Shown here: in pieces, positions 27,413 through 35,978 of the stretch | How the letters are laid out: each line of letters opens with the position of its first letter | Position numbering within the stretch: the first letter of the stretch is position 1 | Assembly: GCA_021208605.1 (NCBI GenBank) | Contig: JAJOJK010000021.1 | Location: forward strand, 1 to 46,782 | DNA: 46,782 bases | Origin: Candidatus Woesebacteria bacterium | Lineage (GTDB): Bacteria > Patescibacteriota > Microgenomatia > UBA1400 > UBA1396 | Reading direction: 5' to 3' | Notes under the pieces: model-generated | What the model saw: the letters and a program-made list of their open reading frames with translations, nothing else | The model's database searches: none | What the model was told of the DNA's origin: nothing | Made by a program: the position numbers and the translations under genes

Positions 27413-27969
27413 GAGTGCTCCTCTGTGTTTTGTATGCTATTCAAATATTTTTGTAGTTTCTCTTTTGCTCGGTGGGCGTAGACCTTTACTTGGTTTGGTG
27501 TAAGAGAAAGTTTTTTTGCTACCTCATTCACAGATAGATTTTGTTCATATCGATATCGCAGAATAGCTGCTTCTTGTTGTGATACGTTGCTTAAGAGTCT
27601 GTCTACCAGTTGTTTTTTTTCTGCCGTGTTGTCGGGCTCCAGCAGATCGGCGGGAGTGATATGTTCCAGGAAGTCTAGGTTGTCGGTGTGTATAACTTCG
27701 TACTTTGTTCGATAGTACTGCATGAGTTTCCGCTTAGTAATGGTGTACAGCCAGTTACGAAACTTGCCATTGCCAGAAAATGTGTGCAGGCTGTCCAGCA
27801 TGGTGACCAATGTTTCTGCGACGATATCCTCTGCCGCTGTTTCGTCCCGGACTTGCCAATAACAGTAGCGAAAAAGAGGATCGCGAAAGTGTTGGTACAG
27901 TTTTTCGAAGGCCCGCCAGTTACCGTTTTGGGCGGAGACAACGAGTGAGTGTATTTCTTCTTCTGACAT
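27409..27969 (-). CDS. ECF-type RNA polymerase sigma factor
   Basis: FEKLYQHFRDPLFRYCYWQVRDETAAEDIVAETLVTML ... ILRYRYEQNLSVNEVAKKLSLTPNQVKVYAHRAKEKLQ. Confidence 0.92.
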   Translation of the reverse strand: MSEEEIHSLVVSAQNGNWRAFEKLYQHFRDPLFRYCYWQVRDETAAEDIVAETLVTMLDSLHTFSGNGKFRNWLYTITKRKLMQYYRTKYEVIHTDNLDFLEHITPADLLEPDNTAEKKQLVDRLLSNVSQQEAAILRYRYEQNLSVNEVAKKLSLTPNQVKVYAHRAKEKLQKYLNSIQNTEEHS

Positions 27970-27978
27970 AATCTTATT

Positions 27979-28323
27979 CTATTCGATGTCTTCTAAATCA
28001 GTTGTATTCGGAATAACGGAGTTGAGTTCGCTGTCGAGAGAGTCTAGGAGGAGAAGAAGATCTTCATTGCTGTTGGTATGAGGTGATGGCGTGTCTGTTG
28101 GCTCCATTGTCTGACCAGATTCAAGCTCTTCTTTTGCGAATTGGTCTGTGTTTTCTTGAGGAGTAGGATCGGTTAAGTTATCACTGACTACTGATTGTTG
28201 TTCGATTTGTGTCTGATCAGTTTGTGCTTGATCAGCTGGGTGCGGCGAAGAATTCTTCGCCGCACATCCAGAGAAAAGGATCGTAGTTGTGAGTATGCAC
28301 AGGAAAGCAAATGCTTTTTTCAT
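27979..28323 (-). CDS. Hypothetical lipoprotein
   Basis: MKKAFAFLCILTTTILFSGCAAK lipobox; in ECF operon. Confidence 0.6.
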   Translation of the reverse strand: MKKAFAFLCILTTTILFSGCAAKNSSPHPADQAQTDQTQIEQQSVVSDNLTDPTPQENTDQFAKEELESGQTMEPTDTPSPHTNSNEDLLLLLDSLDSELNSVIPNTTDLEDIE

Positions 28324-28329
28324 ATGCTT

Positions 28330-28917
28330 TTATTCGTTTTGTAACAATGCTTGTGCTGCTGGTCGAACAGTACTTTGATAGTAGCTGCGCGCGTCAAGTG
28401 AAGCTTGACGAGTGACAATCAGTTGTTCACGGGCGGTTTGTAGTGAATCTCGGAATGCTCCTTCTGAGTTTCCACAAGCGTATTCTTTGCTCGCATTGAG
28501 CTTATCCATAAGTGTGCTGTATTCAGTGGAAGCAGTATCAATTTTTGTTGCGAATGTATCGTTTGCTGCTTCTAATTCACTTGTGTCTTTCCCTGCTGCT
28601 TTTGCTCTTTCAATAATGGTTGCTATAAGTTGTCCGGCACGCTCTTCTATTTTTTGAAAGCGAGACTGGTTGTTGGCATAGCGTGTAGTCCACAAATCTA
28701 TTCGTTGGGTAGAAATGGAACAGCGTTGCTCGATACGCTCCTCATTCAGCGTTTTTGCTGCATCTACCCTGTCTTGATAGTTTTGTACCGTATTTTGGAA
28801 CTGCGTCTTATTTATTTCTCTTTGTTCCTGCCAACTGGTGTTGGCAAATACTTGAGTAGGTGCTGATGCCAAGAGCAGTGCTGTAGCAACAGTGAGAGCC
28901 AATAACAAATGTTTCAT
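28330..28917 (-). CDS. Hypothetical secreted coiled-coil protein
   Basis: Signal peptide LLLALTVATALLLASAPTQVFA; first gene of ECF operon; RBS aaagga. Confidence 0.6.
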   Translation of the reverse strand: MKHLLLALTVATALLLASAPTQVFANTSWQEQREINKTQFQNTVQNYQDRVDAAKTLNEERIEQRCSISTQRIDLWTTRYANNQSRFQKIEERAGQLIATIIERAKAAGKDTSELEAANDTFATKIDTASTEYSTLMDKLNASKEYACGNSEGAFRDSLQTAREQLIVTRQASLDARSYYQSTVRPAAQALLQNE

Positions 28918-28961
28918 TTTTTCCTTTCAGTTTGTTGTCTCACGTATAGAGTGCGCAAGAG

Positions 28962-29024
28962 GTTACAGCTCTTACGCAATGTTTACAGAATATACATCAT
29001 ATTTTTATACCCTTTTCTTATGGT
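28962..29024 (+). promoter_or_regulatory. Stress-type promoter: CTTACG-N5-TTTACA (plus upstream GTTACA), -10 TATGGT
   Basis: Repeats 28971-28976 and 28982-28987; -10 at 29019; spacing 32. Confidence 0.55.
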
Positions 29025-29053
29025 AGTAACACTGCAAAAAGAAAAGGACGTAC

Positions 29054-29857
29054 ATGGATCAAGATTCGACACATACTTTGCTCACCGGCAACGAAATACC
29101 GGTTATGGGTTTAGGCACCTGGCAACTCACAGATGATACCGCTGACACTGTAGTGGAAGCCATTGAGATGGGGTATCGACTGATTGATACTTCTAGTGAT
29201 TATGGCACGCAACCGGGAATTGGTCGTGCTCTACAACAAACCACGATTGAACGCGAAACGTTGTATATCCAAACGAAGGTGGAAGAAACCGATGATGCGT
29301 ACTCTGCAACTCAAACCTATCTTAAAGAATTGAATATCGAGTATGCCAACATGATGCTTATTCACCGACCGCCAGATGACGGGCCGGGAGTTGAGCTCTG
29401 GCAAGGTCTCATTCGTGCGCAGAAAGAAGGTCTGGCAGTTGATATTGGTGTCAGTAACTACCGTATTGACCAAATTCAGACTCTCAAAGAAGAAACTGGT
29501 GTTTGGCCGGTGGTGAACCAAATTGAGTGGAGTCCATTCGGTCACAGTCATGAAATGCTCGATTTCTGCGAAAGTAACGGTATATTTATCCAGGCATACA
29601 GCCCTCTGACCCGCGAAAAACGGTTTGAAAACGAGGTCTTGCAACAACTCGCCCAGAAACATGGCAAGTCGCCAGCACAAGTCCTCATTCGTTGGAACTT
29701 AGAGTTAGGCACTATTCCGATTCCCAAAGCCAACGACACCGAACACCTCGAAGAAAACCTCGATGTATTTGATTTTACCTTAGGGGAAGAGGACGTGAAG
29801 AAGCTCCACGCACTCAATGAGCAGTATTCTTGTTTGGGTGAACTTCCCTACGTCTAA
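29054..29857 (+). CDS. Aldo/keto reductase
   Basis: EIPVMGLGTWQLTDD, YRLIDTSSDYGTQPGIG, IGVSNYRIDQI. Confidence 0.92.
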   Translation: MDQDSTHTLLTGNEIPVMGLGTWQLTDDTADTVVEAIEMGYRLIDTSSDYGTQPGIGRALQQTTIERETLYIQTKVEETDDAYSATQTYLKELNIEYANMMLIHRPPDDGPGVELWQGLIRAQKEGLAVDIGVSNYRIDQIQTLKEETGVWPVVNQIEWSPFGHSHEMLDFCESNGIFIQAYSPLTREKRFENEVLQQLAQKHGKSPAQVLIRWNLELGTIPIPKANDTEHLEENLDVFDFTLGEEDVKKLHALNEQYSCLGELPYV

Positions 29858-29880
29858 ATAAAAAAAAAGAAAGGACACAT

Positions 29881-30371
29881 ATGTCACTGTTAATAACAGG
29901 ACTTTTCGTCGATACAAATAAAGCCGGAGAAGCTATCTCCGAGTTAAAGCAGAAGGGATATACCGACTCCATTTCATTCGTAGCCAAGGATGAGAATGGC
30001 GAAGTGAGCACAGAAACAGTCAAGAATGATCCTACTGATGGTGCCGCTACCGGTGCTGGAATTGGCGCCTTGGCTGGAGCTGTTACCGGAGTAGTTGCCG
30101 CGATGCTTCCTGGTGCACCTATCATTTTGGCCGGTCCACTGGCTGTGACTTGGGGCGTAACCGGAACAGCCGTTGGCGCACTTTCTGGCGGAATTGTGGG
30201 AGCGCTCGTTGATGTTGGACTCGATCAAGATATTGCTCAAGAGTTTGAGACACGTATTTGGCGGGTGACATCCTTGTGGCGGTGACTGCCGATGAAGATA
30301 GAAAAGAAGAAGTATCAGCCATTTTGACTCGCCACGGTGTTGAGCAAATGACCGAGATGCTGGAAGTGTAG
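29881..30371 (+). CDS. General stress protein (glycine-zipper, YflT/DUF1269-like), apparent frameshift at 30257-30259
   Basis: ATGAGIGALAGAVTGVVAAMLPGAP; adding one T to TTT gives RILAGDILVAVTADEDRKEEVSAILTRHGVEQMTEMLEV*. Confidence 0.75.
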
Positions 30372-30401
30372 TACTGTAGCGCCACAGCGATCGGAGCTCT
30401 T

Positions 30402-30438
30402 AAAAAGCCGGAGCAGATACTCTGCTCCGGCTTATTTG
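30402..30438. terminator. Intrinsic terminator
   Basis: GCCGGAGCAGA-TAC-TCTGCTCCGGC with A/T flanks. Confidence 0.85.
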
Positions 30439-30458
30439 TATGTATCAGAAGTGTTTTA

Positions 30459-32333
30459 CTACTTGTATGCACAAAAACCGAATTGATGGCTCGCACCAGA
30501 AGAAAGTGTTGTAGCCCAATGAGGTGCTGTAATCCGAACGTTTCCGGTAGAGCCTGAAAAGTTTGCGCTCCAGTTGGTGTAGATGCGATCACTGCCCACG
30601 TTGACGTCGGTGCTCCAGTTCGTGGCGGCTTGGCCACTGGTGTTGCGGACGGTAACGTTCGCACAGTATCCTTCGTTCCATTGACTGGTACGCTCTACTC
30701 TTGTTTCGAGGCTGCCGGTAGGGACTGGGGCGGCAGCAGTACTGGTGACAGTTATGGCTGTTGGTAAGAACTGACTGCCAGATTTGTTGGCACAGAAACC
30801 GATATCGGTGGTGCGTCGTCCTGCAGCCAGGGGTTGCATCCAGCCAGCTGGCGTGAAAGTAACTGTGCCGGAGTTGCGATCAGTGGCAGCGTTCCAGGCG
30901 CCCGTGATTTGTGCATCTCGAATGGTGGCTTGAATGCGCCAGTTACTCTGTTGGTTGTTACCATTTTGGATGACGAATTTTCCACAGTATCCGTTTTCCC
31001 ACTCACTGTCTTTCTGGAATGAGATTGATACGTTCTCATCTCCAGGGGCCGGTGTTGGTGTTGGGACTGGGGTTGGAGTGGGAGTCGGTGTGGGAGTTGG
31101 CACCGGTGTCGCCACAGGAGTTGGTGTTGGTGTCGGGGTTGGAGATGGAGTTGGTGTTGGTTGAGTGAGACCATCAAACAAGATGCGATTCAACATATCT
31201 TGTTTTGGTTGATTAATAGTTCTCCAGTCGCTGTTGAGCACGCCACCAGTGTCTCCACTGTTTGGATTCCAGGTCCAGTAAGTAAAGGAAATATCGTGTT
31301 CCGCAATGAAGTCTACGAGTTGGTTTTGCCAAATGCCTTCTTTGCTGACTGTGTCGACATTGAAACCACCGAACTCGCCAATCAAGACAGGCGCAATGTT
31401 CTCTTTAATCAAGTAGAAGAAGCCAATGTCCCATCGCTCATAGAGGTTGTTGGGGAATGTTGGTTCTTCAAACCAGGCCTGTTCGTAGACACCAGGACCG
31501 TACTCATGTGTCGAGTACACGAGTTTGTTGGGGACATTGAGGCGAACTGGGTAGTTACGGGCACCTTCTAAGTTGCCGCCCCACCAGTTGTTTTTTAATT
31601 TGGTTCCACCTTGTACGTTGCCTTGGACGCCTTCCACGACGATCAGCCACTCAGGGTTGACCCGGAGGATGGCGTTTCCGGCGCGTTCGGCAGCGAGGCG
31701 CCAGTCAGTGGCTAAGTTATTGGTACCCCAGCTCGCTATGCTGTGTGGTTCGTTTTTGAGGTCAGCGCCGATGACGTTGGACTGGTTTTTGTAGCGTTCA
31801 GCCAACATGGTCCAGTCGTTAATCCAGTCTTCTTCGGAGTACTCGTCACTGTACCAGAGAGCAGGGATATTTTGATCATTTAAGCGATGGCTGTCGAGTA
31901 AGATGAGAATATCGTGTTTGGCGGCTTCTTGGATGATAATATCCATGGCCTGCAGCGGTGTTTTACCGCGCAAATTGGCGTTCGCGCCACGTCTGTAGTT
32001 AACGCCTTTTATTTCGTTCATGTCGAGCGCTTTGTGAGAAAACGGCAAGCGAATGGTGTTGTAGCCCAGATCGGCCATAGTTTGCAGCATTTCGTCGTAG
32101 CCTTGCTCCCAGAGACCGTGGACGACGTATAAGTCTGTTTCGAAGCCGAACCAGTTAATTCCTTTTAATTGCGTGGTATTGCCGTTGGCATCCACGATGC
32201 GTGAGCCGTTAGTGCTTAACGGCGTAGGGATGGATTGGGCCGCTACCGGCGAGGTAAAGAAAAAGAGACCCACCATGGCCAAAAAGACCGCGAGTCCATT
32301 TTTAATGGTGTGCATGATGTGAGTCAACTTCAT
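30459..32333 (-). CDS. Secreted GH5-family endoglucanase with Pro-Thr linker and two CBM2-like domains
   Basis: Signal peptide; GINWFGFETDLYVVHGLW, NTIRLPFS, DLKNEPH, VLIGEFGGF; PTPTP linker; two WxxGYC...W...GFCA modules. Confidence 0.88.
   Translation of the reverse strand: MKLTHIMHTIKNGLAVFLAMVGLFFFTSPVAAQSIPTPLSTNGSRIVDANGNTTQLKGINWFGFETDLYVVHGLWEQGYDEMLQTMADLGYNTIRLPFSHKALDMNEIKGVNYRRGANANLRGKTPLQAMDIIIQEAAKHDILILLDSHRLNDQNIPALWYSDEYSEEDWINDWTMLAERYKNQSNVIGADLKNEPHSIASWGTNNLATDWRLAAERAGNAILRVNPEWLIVVEGVQGNVQGGTKLKNNWWGGNLEGARNYPVRLNVPNKLVYSTHEYGPGVYEQAWFEEPTFPNNLYERWDIGFFYLIKENIAPVLIGEFGGFNVDTVSKEGIWQNQLVDFIAEHDISFTYWTWNPNSGDTGGVLNSDWRTINQPKQDMLNRILFDGLTQPTPTPSPTPTPTPTPVATPVPTPTPTPTPTPVPTPTPAPGDENVSISFQKDSEWENGYCGKFVIQNGNNQQSNWRIQATIRDAQITGAWNAATDRNSGTVTFTPAGWMQPLAAGRRTTDIGFCANKSGSQFLPTAITVTSTAAAPVPTGSLETRVERTSQWNEGYCANVTVRNTSGQAATNWSTDVNVGSDRIYTNWSANFSGSTGNVRITAPHWATTLSSGASHQFGFCAYK
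31053..31160. repeat. Low-complexity Pro-Thr linker repeat (cellulase)
   Basis: Repeats of the ggtgttggtgtnggngttgg type encoding PTPTPTP. Confidence 0.9.
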
Positions 32334-32395
32334 ATCGGGGAATTTTACCTGTGAATGGATGTTTTTGCAAGCTATTTTTGTTTTTTCTTATGTAT

Positions 32396-32860
32396 CTATC
32401 GGCACAAACTTTCACACGGTACTCCGTCATTGTCGCCATCACGTTGTCCGCAGCCACAGGTATTGAGTTGGAAATATGCCTCTTGGCACGAACTCATTTG
32501 AGTACAGGTTTTTGAGCAGTTACACGTATACCCTTGCGGAATTGTGGGAGGAGCTGGAGGAACAACTTTGGGTTCTGGTGTTGGGCGAGGTGTCGGTCGG
32601 GGTGTTGGACGAGGTGTGGGGTGTGGAGTCGGGATCGGAGTCGGTACTGGCGTAACTTTTGGAGTAGGCGTCGGAGTTGTTGTCGGTGTAGGAGAGGGTG
32701 TTGGAGCATCAGCTTGTACTTCACTGATTTCGATAGTCTCTTCGAGCGTTTCCATCTGAACAGTTTCTTGTTGGATGTTGTGTACGGGCGGAGGACTGGA
32801 TGTTCGCGCTAAGCCAACAAAGGAAGAAAAGAACAATGTGAGAACAAGAATAATGTCCAT
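32396..32860 (-). CDS. Secreted protein with PT/PRPTP linker and C-terminal Excalibur-type domain
   Basis: [39 protein letters not shown]. Confidence 0.8.
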   Translation of the reverse strand: MDIILVLTLFFSSFVGLARTSSPPPVHNIQQETVQMETLEETIEISEVQADAPTPSPTPTTTPTPTPKVTPVPTPIPTPHPTPRPTPRPTPRPTPEPKVVPPAPPTIPQGYTCNCSKTCTQMSSCQEAYFQLNTCGCGQRDGDNDGVPCESLCR

Positions 32861-32881
32861 GCTAGTGAAATTTTAGCACTC

Positions 32882-33409
32882 TTATTGAATATTTTTCAGC
32901 AGTGTATCGGTTTGGCCGCCATTCCAGGTAGTCACCACTTCTCCGCTCGAGTCTATTTGGACGAAGGTGTGCTGGTAGGTCACACTGTATTGGTTGGCGA
33001 GCTGTCGTTCTTCGGCACTGGTTTCGGAGTCGTCGTAGTTAACCCGGATGACGGTAACATCATCAGGAAGTGACTCGACTTGTGCTGCGAAGTCAGCGTC
33101 TGCCGGTCGGCAGGTGGGACACCAGTTGGCGTAGAAAAAGAGGACGCGGCGGGAGTTAGCTGTTTCTGCAAGTATTCCTGGGGTGTGGGCTACGTATTGC
33201 GCGCCAGAAGTGGTTTCATTCGGGTCTGAATCATCTTGCGCAGGCGTTCCAACTGGAGTTTCAGAAGGGGCGATTGATTCCTTTGGCTCGGCCGTGGTCG
33301 ATGGTGTGGGCAACACGTTCGTGGGGCGATCGACAAATGTGTAAGCGGCGAAGCCACCAAAGACAAGAATGATTCCTAAAATAATGAGTGGAAGAATAAA
33401 TTTCTGCAT
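32882..33409 (-). CDS. Membrane-anchored thioredoxin-like protein
   Basis: RRVLFFYANWCPTCRPADADF; N-terminal TM; promoter TTGACA-N18-TATGAT on minus strand. Confidence 0.85.
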   Translation of the reverse strand: MQKFILPLIILGIILVFGGFAAYTFVDRPTNVLPTPSTTAEPKESIAPSETPVGTPAQDDSDPNETTSGAQYVAHTPGILAETANSRRVLFFYANWCPTCRPADADFAAQVESLPDDVTVIRVNYDDSETSAEERQLANQYSVTYQHTFVQIDSSGEVVTTWNGGQTDTLLKNIQ

Positions 33410-33475
33410 AAGCGCCCCTCTCTCCTTACTCTGATCATACGGACTGAGAAAGAGCTCTGTCAAGCGAACTTGACA

Positions 33476-34112
33476 CTACTCCCGCGCGGTGGTGTCGATA
33501 ATTTGGAAGTGATCATCCTGGACATGGATGTACTGGCGATCAGTCAAAATAATAAGCGGAACTTGATCGTACTGATAGGCAATTTCCAATCGGTTACTCA
33601 AGTATTTTTCCTTGAAAGCGCGAGAACCCCAGTGCGGCAAAATGGTGAAATTAACCAGGCCGAATCCATTTTGGTTTTCGAGTTCATAGATTTCATTTTC
33701 TTCGAGCAGATAATCTGGACATCGGTTTCCAGCGATAATTGAGCCAGCACTCGTGCCGATATATGTTTTTCCTTCCGCCACCAGTTCTGTAATGAGGGTC
33801 ACATACCCTGACTTTTGGGCTTGTTCCAGCAAGTAGAAGGTATTGCCGCCCGACATATAAATGCAGTCATAGGGCGCCAGATCAGTTTCGAGTTGAGCGC
33901 GGGTTTTCTCGGTAATGGTGTAATCAGTGACCGTAAATCCGGCGTCGACCAGGGCTTGGCGATCATTCTCCAGCCAAGTGAGGTCGGTGCCAGCTTCGGG
34001 TTCCGCGGCGGTGGTAATAAAGACCAGATTGTTTTGAACGGAGGTGTCGATATGTTTCACAAGGTCATGAGCGACGGCATGGACGCTCGAGGTGAGGAAA
34101 AGCTGTTTCATA
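33476..34112 (-). CDS. Peptidase S51 (dipeptidase E-like)
   Basis: YMSGGNTFYLLEQ, IGTSAGSIIAG; leaderless-type promoter. Confidence 0.88.
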
Positions 34113-34175
34113 ACGAGAGTATAACAGAAGGGATTTTTTCGGTATAATACCCGTAAATAAAAACATGGATATATC

Positions 34176-34919
34176 ATGATATCTAAATTTAGCCGCAACG
34201 AAATCCTTACCACCGGTTTAGTAGAAGCCCAGATGCATCCATTTCGCGTTCCGGCATCACCAGAGTTAGCAAACGAATATGCCTTGTTGCCACCGTCAAT
34301 CTATGGTGATCTCCTCAATGCTCTCGGAAGACAGGCGTTAGCCCGGCCTGACCAGCAAGTCGAAGAAAGCCAATTTCTTGGCATGCAGCGCGGCAGTGTT
34401 ATTTTTGACTGGAGTCCCGTGTTTGTAGGTGATCCAAGTCGCACTCATGATGCGGCGGAAGAAGTGCGGCGGTGGTTTCGGCAAAATCCGACTGCTGCGG
34501 CGTATTGGCACACACATACCGAACAAAAAGCGCCGTCTTTTACTCCTGACGATTTAGCGCGGGCACTCAACTTTTCCCGCCGAGCTATTTGGACTCTCTT
34601 GGGTTCCCGAGATTCGGTATATGCACTGCTGCGCACACACCAGGCTCGTGAGGCGTTGCCGCCTACTCATCCTATGGGCTTTTTCAATCGAGATTGGGAC
34701 ATTTTCCAAGCCATTGAACCGCTGTATACCAGTGATGAAAATCCCCCCGATTTTTCAGCTGTCATTCCGTATCTCGAACAGCATGGGTATGTGCTGTATT
34801 CCTGGATTCAGGCGTTTGCTGGTCGCACGGTGCCGGAAGCAGCGGCGAATGGTGATTTCTATAATGGAATTTCTCTGCAACGGATCATTGTTGATTCGAG
34901 TTCATCCGTTGTGCGCTAG
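34176..34919 (+). CDS. Hypothetical protein with JAB/MPN(JAMM)-like HTH...SFTPDDL motif
   Basis: AAAYWHTHTEQKAPSFTPDDLARALNF. Confidence 0.4.
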   Translation: MISKFSRNEILTTGLVEAQMHPFRVPASPELANEYALLPPSIYGDLLNALGRQALARPDQQVEESQFLGMQRGSVIFDWSPVFVGDPSRTHDAAEEVRRWFRQNPTAAAYWHTHTEQKAPSFTPDDLARALNFSRRAIWTLLGSRDSVYALLRTHQAREALPPTHPMGFFNRDWDIFQAIEPLYTSDENPPDFSAVIPYLEQHGYVLYSWIQAFAGRTVPEAAANGDFYNGISLQRIIVDSSSSVVR

Positions 34920-34923
34920 AACC

Positions 34924-34952
34924 AAAAAAGGAGCCCGGTGGCTCCTCTTTTG
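34924..34952. terminator. Intrinsic terminator
   Basis: AAAAAAGGAGCC-CGGT-GGCTCCTCTTTT. Confidence 0.8.
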
Positions 34953-34973
34953 GAGATGCAAAACCAAATACGG

Positions 34974-35159
34974 TTAGCTATTTCGGCCACCACCGTGAGA
35001 GGCTTCACCGCCTGCTTCGGCAACGCGTTCTCGCGTTTCTTGGTCAGCTGCTTCTAACCCACGCTTTTCGTGAGGGGCATTTCCACCAGCCTCAGCAACA
35101 CGTTGTTTGGTGTCTTCACTCGCGCTGGCAAGTCCGCGATTACTGTTGTTATTTGCCAT
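34974..35159 (-). CDS. KGG-type general stress protein, two repeats
   Basis: ASEDTKQRVAEAGGNAPHEKRG / AADQETRERVAEAGGEASHGGG; RBS aaaggagg. Confidence 0.8.
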   Translation of the reverse strand: MANNNSNRGLASASEDTKQRVAEAGGNAPHEKRGLEAADQETRERVAEAGGEASHGGGRNS

Positions 35160-35197
35160 AGGGTCCTCCTTTCAGGACTGTTTCTTTGAGTATGTTC

Positions 35198-35251
35198 ACT
35201 ATAGAAAGATGGTTTAAGATGGTGATGAAAGCGGTGTAAACAAGTTGTAAG
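35198..35251 (-). promoter_or_regulatory. Stress-type promoter: CTTACA-N5-TTTACA, -10 TATAGT
   Basis: Minus repeats 35251-35246 and 35240-35235; -10 at 35203-35198; spacing 32. Confidence 0.65.
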
Positions 35252-35255
35252 AGGT

Positions 35256-35609
35256 TTAGATCTCGTTGTCGACATGGTAATAGATAGATTGAATCTGAAT
35301 CTTCCCATCAGTAATCAGAAAGGAATCCACGCCATGTTGAATCCTTTTGTCTTCTGCAAATGCTTTCCAAATGAGAAAGGCAAAATTGTCTTCTACGGTT
35401 TTTTTACTATATTCGTAGCTGTGCGAAGGACCAAAATAGCGATGGAGGTTGTGGGCCGATTGGCGCACCCCATCATGTCCTACAAATCGATTGATCGAAG
35501 AAACAATGACAATATCTTCAGCGTAATTGGTACGAATATCTTCTTCGAGTTTTCCTTCGGCTCGAAGGTGTAAATGGCTTGCAAAGATATCTTGTGGTGA
35601 CCGACTCAT
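35256..35609 (-). CDS. SnoaL/NTF2-like protein
   Basis: MSRSPQDIFASHLHLRAEGKLEEDIRTNYAEDIVIVSSINRFVGHDGVRQ. Confidence 0.7.
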   Translation of the reverse strand: MSRSPQDIFASHLHLRAEGKLEEDIRTNYAEDIVIVSSINRFVGHDGVRQSAHNLHRYFGPSHSYEYSKKTVEDNFAFLIWKAFAEDKRIQHGVDSFLITDGKIQIQSIYYHVDNEI

Positions 35610-35978
35610 AGGTGGAAGATACGAAAAATGCGTGTGAGTAATACAAAAAAGCGGTAATAAATGCGTAAGAATGCAGCAGGTATTTTCCCCATTGTATGGT
35701 AAAATTTTTTCATGAAACACGCACACACTGCACTCATCTTTTGGCAGTTTGCTCCGTCAATGCGGATTACTGGAAATACTCCAGACCGTTCCTGCGGAGG
35801 CGGTGGCGTGCGTTAGAATTCAAAACTTTTGCGCCGAACCTCTGAATTGAGCAGCGGCGCAGAAACTTTTTTCTTCCCCTCTCCTCTCTTCAGAAGTTTT
35901 TCGGAGAAGTTGTGTCGTGAGCAGCGCGCTTTCGATCATGACCTCTCCGATCGTGAACAAGAGAACAAGGAGAACACA

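Noticed and set aside
31053-31160. Repeat cluster resembling a CRISPR or tandem array
   Set aside because: Codon-level PTPTP repeats within a coding linker; no spacers, no cas genes.
30752-31177. Gly/Val- and Gln/His-rich ORFs over the PT linker
   Set aside because: Out-of-frame translations of the Pro-Thr repeat DNA of the cellulase.
32570-32700. Second repeat cluster
   Set aside because: Also a PT/PRPTP protein linker, in the Excalibur-domain protein.
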